Below are positions 17,214 to 25,121 of a DNA stretch of 35,270 bases, in pieces. The notes under the pieces were generated by a model. It was given only the letters and a program-made list of their open reading frames with translations, ran no database searches and was not told the origin of the DNA. How positions within the stretch are numbered: position 1 is the first letter of the stretch; each line of letters begins with the position of its first letter. Source of the DNA: Anaerolineae bacterium (GTDB lineage: Bacteria; Chloroflexota; Anaerolineae; Aggregatilineales; UBA3940); assembly GCA_016927375.1 (NCBI GenBank), contig JAFGMS010000037.1, forward strand, positions 1 through 35,270, given 5' to 3'. A program made the translations under genes and the position numbers.

Positions 17214-18803
17214 CTAAGATAGCAGTTGCGTCACGGTCTGGTTGATGACCTCCACCAACCAGGCCGGGAAAATACCGATAACCAGCATCAGGGCCAACAG
17301 CGGCGCCATCGCCACCACCTCGCGCGGGCTGATTTCCAACGAGCGGCCATGTGCCATCTCGACGGCGTCCCGGTTAAGCGGCCCGTGCAGCACCTGGCGC
17401 ACCGCCTTGAGAATATATGCCCCTGTGAACAGCAGCCCCAGTGTGCTCAAGGCCGTCATCAGCACAAATACCACCGTGCCGTTATCAACCTGGCCGACCG
17501 GCCAGACACCGCGCACCACCATGAACTCGCTCACAAAGCCGTTCAGCCCCGGCAGTCCCAATGAGGCCATCGAAGAGAACATCAGGATGCCGCCATAAAC
17601 CGGCGCCACAGCCCATAGGCCGCCGAATTTGGTCAGGTCTCGGGTATGCGTACGGTCATAGATCATGCCGACCAATGCAAACATCGCTGCCGCGCTGAGG
17701 CCATGGTTGAACATCTGCAAGACCGCACCATTGGCGGCGATGATCGCGTTCAGGCGGCTCTGCGGCTCGTACTGGCTGCCCAGGCCGACCCAACCGGCCG
17801 CGGCAATCGCCAGGACCACAAAGCCCATATGGTTGACCGAGCTGTAAGCCACCAGGCGCTTGAAATCGGTTTGGGCAAAGGAGGCAAATGCCCCAAAGAC
17901 AATCGCCAGCATGGCCAGGACAGCCAGCACCGGTGCAAAGTTGTGCGCCTGCTGCGGGAAGAGCGGCAGAACCAATCGTAAGAAGCCATAGGCACCCAGT
18001 TTCAAGAGCACCCCCGCCAGTATCATCGACCCGGCCGTCGGGGCCTCGGTGTGGGCATCGGGCAGCCAGGTATGGAACGGCCAGACGGGGACCTTGATGG
18101 CAAAGGCAATCGTAAACAGCCAAAAAGCAATGTTCTTGATCACCGTAATATCGATCCCGATCAGCCTCTCGCTGTAGGCCGGCCACTGGACCATCAACGC
18201 GGGTATATCGAAGGTGCCCATGATGAGGCCGATCAGCTGGATGCTGAGCAGCAGCCCCAGCGAGCCCGCCATGGTGTAAATGAAGAACTTGAAGCTGGCA
18301 TACCGGCGGTTGGCGCTGCCCCAGATGTTGATCAGGAAGTACATCGGCACCAGGCCGAACTCCCAGAAGACGAAGAAGATCAGCAGGTCGAGCGATACGA
18401 ACACGCCCAACATGCCCATCTCCAACATCAGGAAGAGCGCCATATACAGGTTGACGCGCTCCTCGATGCTCCAGGAGATGATGATCGCCAGGGGCGTGAG
18501 CAGGGTGGTCAGCACGACCATCGTCAAGCTGATGCCATCGATGCCGACATGGTAGCTGCTGTTAAGAAGCGGGAACCAGACGGCTTCCTGCTCAAAACAG
18601 GCCCGTGCCACCAGGTCGTGGCAGGGATCGGCATTGAACCACAACCAAGCCTGCACAGCCAATCCTAAAGGGATCAGGCTGACGATCAGCGTCACCCACC
18701 GGACCAGGGTCTTGCTGCGAGCCGGCAGCAGCATTACCAGCAGCGCCCCGGCCAGTGGAATGAAGGTTATCAAAGTCAAGAGATTTTGTCTCACAAAATC
18801 CAT
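17214..18803 (-). CDS. nuoM: Complex I subunit M, first copy
   Basis: A 529-residue proton-pumping antiporter-like subunit. Helix 5 glutamate is in FFVFWEFGLVPMYFLI. VPVWPFHTWLPDAHTEAPTAGSMILAGVLLKLGAYGFLR covers helices 7-8, DFKRLVAYSSVNHMGFVVL helices 10-11, and SLGLPGLNGFVSEFMV helix 12. It is the more canonical of the two NuoM proteins. Start ATG 18803 has GAGG 6 nt upstream. It follows nuoL in transcription order but after a 603-bp repeat-filled gap, so separate transcription or processing is possible. Confidence 0.95.
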   Translation of the reverse strand: MDFVRQNLLTLITFIPLAGALLVMLLPARSKTLVRWVTLIVSLIPLGLAVQAWLWFNADPCHDLVARACFEQEAVWFPLLNSSYHVGIDGISLTMVVLTTLLTPLAIIISWSIEERVNLYMALFLMLEMGMLGVFVSLDLLIFFVFWEFGLVPMYFLINIWGSANRRYASFKFFIYTMAGSLGLLLSIQLIGLIMGTFDIPALMVQWPAYSERLIGIDITVIKNIAFWLFTIAFAIKVPVWPFHTWLPDAHTEAPTAGSMILAGVLLKLGAYGFLRLVLPLFPQQAHNFAPVLAVLAMLAIVFGAFASFAQTDFKRLVAYSSVNHMGFVVLAIAAAGWVGLGSQYEPQSRLNAIIAANGAVLQMFNHGLSAAAMFALVGMIYDRTHTRDLTKFGGLWAVAPVYGGILMFSSMASLGLPGLNGFVSEFMVVRGVWPVGQVDNGTVVFVLMTALSTLGLLFTGAYILKAVRQVLHGPLNRDAVEMAHGRSLEISPREVVAMAPLLALMLVIGIFPAWLVEVINQTVTQLLS

Positions 18804-18821
18804 AGTCGTCCTCGATTATTG

Positions 18822-18859
18822 GCTTATAGCGTATAGCTTATGGCCTGTGACTGATAGCC
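18822..18859. repeat. Degenerate heptamer repeat upstream of nuoM
   Basis: Units GCTTATA, GCGTATA, GCTTATG, GCCTGTG, ACTGATA and GCC in a strict 7-bp period. The order is almost identical to 21691-21728 upstream of nuoL. Confidence 0.75.
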
Positions 18860-18980
18860 ATTCGTCGCCCCACCATGCTCATCTTGTCGCTCCATCATTG
18901 ACGGATTGCAAAGCATCAGTGATGCTTTCGATGTCCCCCGGGTATGTCTTCGCATTTGCGCCAGTCCGTAACGGCACTTT

Positions 18981-19123
18981 ACAGCTGGGCTCAAATAGGC
19001 CCAGGGTTAGGTTGCCCTTCTAGCCCAACTGTTTAAGGACTTTCTGTAGTTCTTGGAAAGTCCTCAGTGTTCTCGAAGCGGGCCATAACCCTGGGGTTAC
19101 TTACGCCTCGAAACACTTTGCAG
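18981..19123. repeat. Structured dispersed repeat, copy B (nuoL-nuoM gap)
   Basis: Related to 3615-3732 in the same orientation. ACAGCTGGGCT (18981-18991) pairs with AGCCCAACTGT (19022-19032) with one mismatch. AGTGTT (19066-19071) pairs with AACACT (19112-19117), with TCGA pairing inside. An extra hairpin, GGACTTTC (19037-19044) with GAAAGTCC (19056-19063), is inserted between the two stems. The stems persist although the bases differ from copy A, which suggests structure is what is kept. Confidence 0.72.
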
Positions 19124-19144
19124 ATTTATGGACTCTGACAAAAT

Positions 19145-19240
19145 AATCCGGCAACCATAGTGCGCATGACAGTCGCTTGTGCACGAGCGGATTCCCGCTT
19201 TCGCGGGAATGACAGAGTTGGCGCATAGAGTGACCGGATT
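19145..19240. repeat. Nested inverted-repeat element around an ATTCCCGC palindrome
   Basis: Outer arms AATCCGG (19145-19151) and CCGGATT (19234-19240), inner arms TGCGC and GCGCA (19161-19165, 19221-19225), and a central perfect hairpin ATTCCCGC-TTTC-GCGGGAAT (19191-19210) followed by GACAG. The same central palindrome with GACAG occurs at 27003-27027. It lies in the nuoL-nuoM gap. Confidence 0.6.
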
Positions 19241-19294
19241 AAATAGTAAAGGTTCATCAATCTGCAAGCCGGGCCTGGCACTGCTCGGCTTGGT

Positions 19295-19374
19295 CCATCA
19301 AGTTCTCAGTGTTTTGGAGACATACCCGGATTAAAATCCGGCTAGTATGAGTTACGGATGAATATCCGTAACCA
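19295..19374 (-). repeat. Double-palindrome repeat, copy 1
   Basis: Two palindromes 9 bp apart: CCGGATTAAAATCCGG (19326-19341) and GTTACGGAT...ATCCGTAAC (19351-19372), with a flank TTCTCAGTGTTTT. The reverse complement matches 22191-22273 nearly end to end, and 22299-22345 is a third, shorter copy. This is an intergenic palindromic repeat family of the REP/BIME kind. Confidence 0.75.
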
Positions 19375-19406
19375 GCAAATACCTATAAGCTATATGCCAG
19401 GCGCCA

Positions 19407-21671
19407 TCACCGCAAGAACAGCGCCCATACAAACACGCCAACCAACACCAACACGCCGGTGACGGCAACTGCCAGGTACTGCTGAACACGGCCCGACTGG
19501 ACATACTTGAACGAATCGCCCGTCCTGCCGATGCCCTCGGCCACGCTGTCACCGAAGCCGTTGACAACATAGGTATCGAAATCCTTGTTGCGGAAGGCCA
19601 GCCACTCGGCCGCCCGGGCAACGAAGTGCAAAAAACCATCGATGACACGCTTGTCCAACAGCAAATAGACGACCTGCTCGGCCACCCATTGTGAGGGACG
19701 GATAAAGACCAGCTCGTACAGCTCATCGATGTAGTATTTGTTTTCGAGCAGCGTGTAGATCGGGCCAAGCAGCTTCTTGAGCGGGTCTTCGGCCCCGGCC
19801 TTGAGCGGCCGCCACGCATAAACCAGCCAACCGACCAGCAAGCCGGACAGCGCGATGCCAATCGACATCAGCACGGGGGTCCAGTTGAATGCCAGTGCCT
19901 CAGGCTCTTCCAGCAGCGTCGAGCCGACGAAGCGGTGGAAGAAGTTGCTGCCCAGCAGTTTGCCCAACACCGGGAAGCCCTCATGCACGCCGATATATCC
20001 GGCGAAGAGGGCAAAGAAGGCCAGCACGACGAGCGGCAGGTTCATCCGCCAGTCTTTCTGGACAGCCTCCTCAGCGGCATGGGTGCGCGGCTCGCCGGCA
20101 AAGGTCAGGCCAATCTGCCGCATGGTGTAAAAGGCCGTCAGGAAAGCTGCCGCGGCCAGCATCCAGAAGACTGTCGGATTGTGGGCAAAAGCATCGGCCA
20201 GGATCTCATCCTTCGACCAGAACCCGGCGGTCACGAAGGGAAAGCCCGAAAGCGCCAAACCGCCGATCAGAAACGTCCAGGCCGTCACCGGGACACGCTT
20301 CCACAGACCGCCCATATTGAACATATCCTGCGCGTCGAAGTCTATCGGGAAGTGGTAGCCGTGATGGTGGGCATGCTCCTCACCATGCTCGACGGCGTGA
20401 ATGACCGAGCCGCTGCCCATGAACAGCAGCGCCTTGAAGATGGCGTGGGTCATCAGGTGGAAAGCGGCGGCCACATAGGCGCCAATCCCCACCGCCGCGA
20501 CCATGTAGCCAAGCTGGCTGATGGTTGAATAGGCCAACACCTTCTTGATATCACGCTGGGCCACGGCAATAGTGGCTGCAAAGAGCGCCGTAAACGCGCC
20601 CACACCCGCCATCGCCTGCATCGGCAGCGTGAGCCCATGCCCTTCCCAGCCCACCGTCATCAGCGGGAACATACGGATGATCAGATAGACGCCGGCGGAG
20701 ACCATCGTTGCAGCATGGATCATGGCGCTGACCGGCGTCGGTCCCTCCATGGCATCGGGCAGCCAGGTGTGCAGCGGGAACTGCGAGCTCTTTCCGACCG
20801 TTCCCATGAAGAGCAATAGACCTATCGCCCCGGCAACCGTCACCCCGGCCAACGCGGGAACATTCGGGAAAGCGAGGGCATGCAGGCTCTCCAACATCTC
20901 AGGATTGTATAGAATATCGCGGAAATTGAGCGTCCCGGTGTAGCTGTACAGCCAGGCGATACCCAGCAGCATAAACATGTCGCCCACGCGGGTGGTCATG
21001 AAGGCCTTGATGCCCGCAAACATGGGCGTGATGCGCTTGGGCTGGTTGGGGTAAATCCGGTTGTGCCAGAAGCCAATCAGCAGATACGAGCACAGCCCCA
21101 TGATCTCCCACCCGACAAACAGCAGCAGCAAGTTGTCGGCAATCGAGAGCAAGAGCATCCCGCCCGCAAACAGGCTGATGAAGGCCATAAAACGCGCCTT
21201 CCAGGCAGTGGCATCGAACTTCTTGATTTTGCGCCCGGCACTATCAACCTCGTACGCCTCTTGGGGGTCTGCCTCACCCTTCACTTCCGTCCAATACGAG
21301 CCGGAAGCCATGTAACCGGTCGAGTAGATGAAGATCATGGTAGCCGTGAGGGGGACGAAGAACAGCATCACCACACCCAGCGGGTCGATCAGCACGCCCA
21401 TCCGGAGGCTCTCGGCCACTGCATCGCCGAGAGACAGCCAGACAAAACTGGAGGTAACCGGCTCGTGGCCCAGATCCGGTATCAGCACCGTGATGAGCAG
21501 CACCATGATGGCCAGCACCCAGGTGAGCAGAATGGCTGCTATCGACACAATATCGCTGACCCTCTTGCTCCCACGGGTGAAAAGCAAGATCGCAAAGAAT
21601 GCCACCAGCGGCGGAACTGGGATCATCCAGACCAGTATCTGAAGGTTTTGAGGGGAAATGTTCATCAGCAT
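19407..21671 (-). CDS. nuoL: Complex I subunit L with extended lateral-helix segment
   Basis: The distal antiporter-like subunit, 754 residues against about 610 in E. coli. Conserved parts: helix-5 glutamate in LLFVGWEIMGLCSYLLIGFW, FPLHTWLPDAMEGPTPVSAMIHAATMVSAGVYLIIRMF, and DIKKVLAYSTISQLGYMV. Three regions are enlarged: a hydrophilic insert at about 123-158, a His-rich loop (HGEEHAHHHGYHF), and the segment between KYYIDELYE (about 645) and VQSGRVQQY (724), some 25 residues longer than usual. The last segment corresponds to the lateral helix spanning the antiporter subunits. A longer helix would fit a membrane arm with an extra NuoM. AAGGAAC precedes ATG 21671. Confidence 0.94.
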   Translation of the reverse strand: MLMNISPQNLQILVWMIPVPPLVAFFAILLFTRGSKRVSDIVSIAAILLTWVLAIMVLLITVLIPDLGHEPVTSSFVWLSLGDAVAESLRMGVLIDPLGVVMLFFVPLTATMIFIYSTGYMASGSYWTEVKGEADPQEAYEVDSAGRKIKKFDATAWKARFMAFISLFAGGMLLLSIADNLLLLFVGWEIMGLCSYLLIGFWHNRIYPNQPKRITPMFAGIKAFMTTRVGDMFMLLGIAWLYSYTGTLNFRDILYNPEMLESLHALAFPNVPALAGVTVAGAIGLLLFMGTVGKSSQFPLHTWLPDAMEGPTPVSAMIHAATMVSAGVYLIIRMFPLMTVGWEGHGLTLPMQAMAGVGAFTALFAATIAVAQRDIKKVLAYSTISQLGYMVAAVGIGAYVAAAFHLMTHAIFKALLFMGSGSVIHAVEHGEEHAHHHGYHFPIDFDAQDMFNMGGLWKRVPVTAWTFLIGGLALSGFPFVTAGFWSKDEILADAFAHNPTVFWMLAAAAFLTAFYTMRQIGLTFAGEPRTHAAEEAVQKDWRMNLPLVVLAFFALFAGYIGVHEGFPVLGKLLGSNFFHRFVGSTLLEEPEALAFNWTPVLMSIGIALSGLLVGWLVYAWRPLKAGAEDPLKKLLGPIYTLLENKYYIDELYELVFIRPSQWVAEQVVYLLLDKRVIDGFLHFVARAAEWLAFRNKDFDTYVVNGFGDSVAEGIGRTGDSFKYVQSGRVQQYLAVAVTGVLVLVGVFVWALFLR

Positions 21672-21690
21672 AAATCAAGTTCCTTGATTG

Positions 21691-21728
21691 GCATATGGCT
21701 TATAGCTTATAGCCTGTGGTTGATAGCC
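21691..21728. repeat. Degenerate heptamer repeat upstream of nuoL
   Basis: Units GCATATG, GCTTATA, GCTTATA, GCCTGTG, GTTGATA and GCC, period 7, nearly the same unit order as 18822-18859. Confidence 0.75.
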
Positions 21729-21749
21729 TTTTGCCATAACTGTATCCTT

Positions 21750-22089
21750 CTACTTCAACGTTCGATGGAAGCTGTTGATGCTTTTCGCGAGCTGCTCCGC
21801 CCGTTCATAGAGCATATTTTGAGCTTCGGAATCAACATAACCTCGATCAAGAGGAAGGATGCACTGACGACTTCAAAAGCAGAGCCTATCGCAATCCCAA
21901 GGAAACGATTGAAGTCTATATCGGTATCGCGACCAGCACATTCAGACTAATTGAATTGGCTGCCCGTGTCATCTGGCTGGTAAGGCTGTATCTTTCATAG
22001 TCAAGGAATCCCGCCACCAACCAGTAGACTTCATTCGAAAACTGTCTGGCCTGATGCCAGATCTGTAGTCCCTCAAATCGAAAAGGCAC
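21750..22089 (-). pseudogene. Broken four-helix-bundle (23S rRNA-intervening-sequence-type) gene
   Basis: On the minus strand a GTG start at 22089 behind AGGTAGGA gives MPFRFEGLQIWHQARQFSNE and then LTSQMTRAANSISLNV, the hallmark of four-helix-bundle proteins of the IVS type. The frame then hits a stop after LVAIPI. Shifting frame restores AGRDTDIDFNRFLGIAIGSA and FEVVS; the usual AEG between NV and AGR is missing, consistent with a deletion of about 10 nt. A second shift restores LDRGYVDSEAQNMLYERAEQ followed by LAKSINSFHRTLK and a TAG at 21750. So at least two frameshifts inactivate an otherwise full-length gene. It sits in the nuoK-nuoL gap. Confidence 0.82.
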
Positions 22090-22140
22090 TTCCTACCTCA
22101 TTGATAGTCCGTAGAGGTCGACGCTCTCAACAATATACTA
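22073..22140. repeat. 68-bp direct repeat, copy 1 (start region of the broken gene)
   Basis: Nearly identical to 22366-22433. Shared stretches include GGCACTTCCTACCTCAT and AGAGGTCGACGCTCTCAACA. It covers the start codon and leader of the four-helix-bundle pseudogene. Confidence 0.8.
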
Positions 22141-22190
22141 TAAAAGCCGTATGTGTTGAGTCTATAGACACGTCGACACAAAACAGTGCC

Positions 22191-22273
22191 GCTGGTTACG
22201 GATATGTATCCGTAACCTGTATTTGCCGGATTTTAATCCGGGCAGGCCCCAAAAACACTGAGAACCTAATGGG
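22191..22273 (+). repeat. Double-palindrome repeat, copy 2
   Basis: Palindromes at 22195-22216 (GTTACGGAT...ATCCGTAAC) and CCGGATTTTAATCCGG (22226-22241), then AACACTGAGAAC. It is the inverted counterpart of 19295-19374. Confidence 0.75.
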
Positions 22274-22298
22274 GCAGGGTGAGAGCGGCATCAAGCTC

Positions 22299-22345
22299 GC
22301 AGATTAAAATCTGCACACTATGCGTTACGGATGAATATCCGTAAC
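22299..22345 (-). repeat. Double-palindrome repeat, copy 3 (short)
   Basis: GCAGATTAAAATCTGC (22299-22314) and GTTACGGAT...ATCCGTAAC (22324-22345), same spacing as copy 1 and opposite to copy 2. In the first palindrome both arms differ from copy 1 in compensating positions, so the pairing is retained. Confidence 0.72.
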
Positions 22346-22365
22346 GAGCACTAAACCGAAAGCCT

Positions 22366-22433
22366 TCAAACCGAAATGGCACTTCCTACCTCATCGATAA
22401 TCTCTAGAGGTCGACGCTCTCAACAATACGCTA
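22366..22433. repeat. 68-bp direct repeat, copy 2
   Basis: Second copy of 22073-22140. On the minus strand it again gives a GTG and MPFRFEG, then runs into unrelated sequence, so it is a leftover start fragment of a second four-helix-bundle copy. Confidence 0.75.
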
Positions 22434-22462
22434 TATGCTATACGCTATACGCTATACGCTAC
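22428..22462. repeat. Tandem heptamer repeat, 5 units, running into the nuoK stop
   Basis: ACGCTAT, ATGCTAT, ACGCTAT, ACGCTAT, ACGCTAC. The last unit contains the nuoK stop codon (22459-22461). It is the most regular heptamer stretch in the window. Confidence 0.85.
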
Positions 22463-22767
22463 CACTTGAGCAAATTGATGTCTTCGGCGACGACTGTCTC
22501 GCGGTTGCGATAGATAGAGATGATCAGCGCCAGGCCGACCGCGGCCTCGGCTGCTGCAACCGCAAACACGAGGATCGCAAACATCTGGCCATTCAAGGCC
22601 TCAGGAGCCATGTAGCGCCAAAAGGCCACCAGATTGATATTGACCGCGTTGAGCATCAGCTCGATGCTCATCAAAATAGCAACAGCATTACGCCTGGCCA
22701 GGACGCCATAGATGCCCAGGGCAAACATCCCGGCAGCAACCAGAAGATACCAATGCAATGGAATCAT
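22459..22767 (-). CDS. nuoK: Complex I subunit K
   Basis: A 102-residue subunit with three membrane helices. The two glutamates of the proton path are present, in [14 protein letters not shown] and [15 protein letters not shown]. Length is normal for the family. A GGAGGG precedes ATG 22767; 36 nt separate it from nuoJ. The stop codon lies in a heptamer repeat. Confidence 0.96.
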   Translation of the reverse strand: MIPLHWYLLVAAGMFALGIYGVLARRNAVAILMSIELMLNAVNINLVAFWRYMAPEALNGQMFAILVFAVAAAEAAVGLALIISIYRNRETVVAEDINLLKW

Positions 22768-22803
22768 ACTAACCCTCCACAGTAGGCAACAAATATCTTG
22801 GCC

Positions 22804-23304
22804 TTATTCGCGGGCAACAACAATCGCGCCGATCATGGCAGCCAGTAGAAGGACGGAGGCCACCTCAAAGGGAACCAGGTAAGCGTCATAGTTGACCAGC
22901 GCCTCACCCAGTCTTACGATATTGTCGCCCGGCACAGCAGCAACAGGCAGCTTACCGGCAAACCGATCCAGGACAACAAAGCCCAGGGTGATGGCCATGA
23001 TAGCACTCACACCTGCAGCCAGAGGCCACTGGCGGTTGACGCTCTCGGTGACGCCCATAATGCGCCGCGTAACCATGATCGTGATGGTAATCAGAACCGC
23101 GATAGCCCCCACATAGACCAGCACCTGCACAGCAGCCAGGAAGGGCGCTTCGAGCAAAACGAACAGCCCGGCCACACCAAAAAGCGCCAGCACCAGGTAC
23201 AGGGCTGCGTGAAACAGATTGCGATTCGTCACAACCCCCAGACTTCCACCCAACGTGAAAGCTGCCATGATGAAGAAAGCAATAGTAATGGGAGTAATTG
23301 TCAT
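22804..23304 (-). CDS. nuoJ: Complex I subunit J
   Basis: A 166-residue subunit with five predicted membrane helices. The conserved helix-3 region AVQVLVYVGAIAVLITITIMV is intact, and an N-terminal segment GVVTNRNLFHAALYLVLALFGVAGLFVLL matches the family. ATG 23304 is chosen: it gives the standard N terminus (MTITPITIAFF) and has AAGGGA upstream, whereas the frame to 23469 would overlap nuoH. Only 19 nt lie between nuoH and this start, so the usual nuoI is not here. Confidence 0.95.
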   Translation of the reverse strand: MTITPITIAFFIMAAFTLGGSLGVVTNRNLFHAALYLVLALFGVAGLFVLLEAPFLAAVQVLVYVGAIAVLITITIMVTRRIMGVTESVNRQWPLAAGVSAIMAITLGFVVLDRFAGKLPVAAVPGDNIVRLGEALVNYDAYLVPFEVASVLLLAAMIGAIVVARE

Positions 23305-23323
23305 CGATATATCCCTTACGACA

Positions 23324-24568
23324 CTATTTGGTTGCTGTTCCCACCTCGACGGGTGCCAGGTGACTGATGGCAACCTCCTGGCGCTGACGTTCGCGCCGGC
23401 CCAGTAGCGCGATCCACCAGACAGCCAGCGCCCCAACCACAAGATTGACAGCCAGCAGAATGCTTGCACGGGGCAGCATATCGACCAGGGAAGCCGTGGA
23501 CATATAGTCAGGAAAACGTTCCATCAAGACCGTCTGGGCGATTTTATCAGCCAGCGTCGTGAGCACAATCAAAATCAGCGACAGCGGGATCAGGAACTTC
23601 CAGCAGAACGACATCACCTGATCGATACGTATGCGAGGCAGCGTACCACGTGACCAGATGCTGAGAAAGTAAACCGCATAAGTTTTGATGATGAAGTAGA
23701 TAAAGCCAAGTGTCGGATACTGCTCAGCTCCCGGACCACGCCAACCGCCCAGGAACAGTGTGGCAATCAGCGCCGCCATGGTGAAAGCGTGCGCCCACTC
23801 GGCAGCATAGAACATAGCAAAGGCAAAGCCGCTGTATTCGGTCTGGTATCCGGCGACAATCTCCGACTCGGCCTCAAGTAAATCGAAGGGAGAACGACCC
23901 ACTTCGGCGGTCATGGCGATCAGGAAGATGACGGCTGCCAGCGGCATCGAGAATGCGTACCAGATTGGCTGAGCAGCGGCGATTTCTCCCATCCGCATGC
24001 TGCCCGTTATGAGAACAGGCATCATCAGCATCAGGATCATGGGAACTTCGTAACTGACCAGCATCGCCACAGCGCGGAATGCGCCCAAAAGAGCGTACTT
24101 GTTATTGCTGCTCCAACCGGCCAGCAAGACAGCCATAATTCCCAGCGAGCCCACTGCCGCCAGGTACAACACACCGATATTCACATCCGTACCAATGGTC
24201 TTGGCAGTAAAAGGGATCACTGCCCAGACCAGGATCACACTGGCTACCATGATGATCGGGGCAAGAAAGAAGGGCACTAAATCAGCCCCCGATGGGATGA
24301 TGATCTCTTTGGTCAGCAGCTTGAGCAGGTCGGCAACAGTTTGGAAGATACCATAGGGACCAACACGGTTTGGCCCAATACGATCCTGAATGCGGCCCAG
24401 AACCTTACGCTCAAGCCAGATATTGAATATCAGGATCAACAGCACGCAGGTTGCCAGCACAGCCGCCGCCAGGAAAGCAATGATAGCGTCTGCTACGATT
24501 GGACTGGCCCCCCACCCCACCAGCAGGCCTGACAGAAAGTTATAAATGGTGGTGAAAATATCGCCCAT
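23324..24568 (-). CDS. nuoH: Complex I subunit H
   Basis: A 414-residue membrane subunit at the junction with the peripheral arm, forming part of the quinone site. Hallmarks: RKVLGRIQDRIGPNRVGPYGIFQTVADLLKLLTKE, AMTAEVGRSPFDLLEAESEIVAGYQTEYSGF, and RGTLPRIRIDQVMSFCWKFLIPLSL. The C terminus has an extra charged tail. All loops expected to contact NuoB and NuoD are present, although those partners are not encoded in this window. It follows nuoA after 114 nt that hold a strong hairpin. Confidence 0.96.
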   Translation of the reverse strand: MGDIFTTIYNFLSGLLVGWGASPIVADAIIAFLAAAVLATCVLLILIFNIWLERKVLGRIQDRIGPNRVGPYGIFQTVADLLKLLTKEIIIPSGADLVPFFLAPIIMVASVILVWAVIPFTAKTIGTDVNIGVLYLAAVGSLGIMAVLLAGWSSNNKYALLGAFRAVAMLVSYEVPMILMLMMPVLITGSMRMGEIAAAQPIWYAFSMPLAAVIFLIAMTAEVGRSPFDLLEAESEIVAGYQTEYSGFAFAMFYAAEWAHAFTMAALIATLFLGGWRGPGAEQYPTLGFIYFIIKTYAVYFLSIWSRGTLPRIRIDQVMSFCWKFLIPLSLILIVLTTLADKIAQTVLMERFPDYMSTASLVDMLPRASILLAVNLVVGALAVWWIALLGRRERQRQEVAISHLAPVEVGTATK

Positions 24569-24627
24569 CCAGAACTTCTTCCTTTACTGCTCGCAAGCCA
24601 TCTTGCGATGGCTCTGCTATGAATCGC

Positions 24628-24674
24628 TTGGGAAAAATCAAAAGCTGATAGCTACAATGAAGCTATCAGCTTTT
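24628..24674 (-). terminator. Strong bidirectional terminator between nuoA and nuoH
   Basis: AAAAGCTGATAGCT (24640-24653) and AGCTATCAGCTTTT (24661-24674) form a perfect 14-bp stem with a 7-nt loop. On the minus strand it is followed by GATTTTTCCC, on the plus strand by CTTGAC. It lies 9 nt past the nuoA stop, so nuoA may be a short transcript and nuoH onward a separate one or a read-through product. Confidence 0.75.
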
Positions 24675-24682
24675 CTTGACGA

Positions 24683-25036
24683 CTAGACCCATTCCAGTGC
24701 GCCCTTTCGCCAGGCATAAATGAGTGCCTCTGCCAGGGTCACGATAAATACAATTCCGGCAACAACACCGAAGAGAGGCAACTGGTGATAGGCCACTGCC
24801 CAGGGATATAAGAAGACAACTTCGATATCAAAGATCAGGAAAACGAGCGCAAAGATGTAATACTGAACTTTGAACTGAACCCACGTATCGCCCACCGTCT
24901 CAACACCACATTCATAAGTGCTGTTCTTGAGGGGGTTGGGCTTGCGAGGTCCCAGAAGACGCCCAGCGATAATCGGTACGGCCGGGAGGATGAGTGAGAT
25001 AATGAAGAGCAGTGCGATAAAAGTCCATTCGCCCAT
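24683..25036 (-). CDS. nuoA: Complex I subunit A
   Basis: A 117-residue subunit with three membrane helices. The family signature NSTYECGVETVGDTWVQFKVQYY, FLIFDIEVVFLYPWA and LAEALIYAWRKGALEW are all present. AGGAGA precedes ATG 25036. In most bacteria nuoB, C and D follow; here a terminator-like hairpin and nuoH follow instead. Confidence 0.97.
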   Translation of the reverse strand: MGEWTFIALLFIISLILPAVPIIAGRLLGPRKPNPLKNSTYECGVETVGDTWVQFKVQYYIFALVFLIFDIEVVFLYPWAVAYHQLPLFGVVAGIVFIVTLAEALIYAWRKGALEWV

Positions 25037-25121
25037 AAGAGACGTCTCCTAGCGCATACCTGAACATTCCGCTTTATGCGAATAGGTAGTGAATCACTTG
25101 AATTGCTGGCAAATTCTGAAG

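Noticed and set aside
21063-21950. 295-codon plus-strand open frame over nuoL and the following gap
   Set aside because: It is antisense to nuoL and then to the four-helix-bundle pseudogene; low-complexity composition, no domain.
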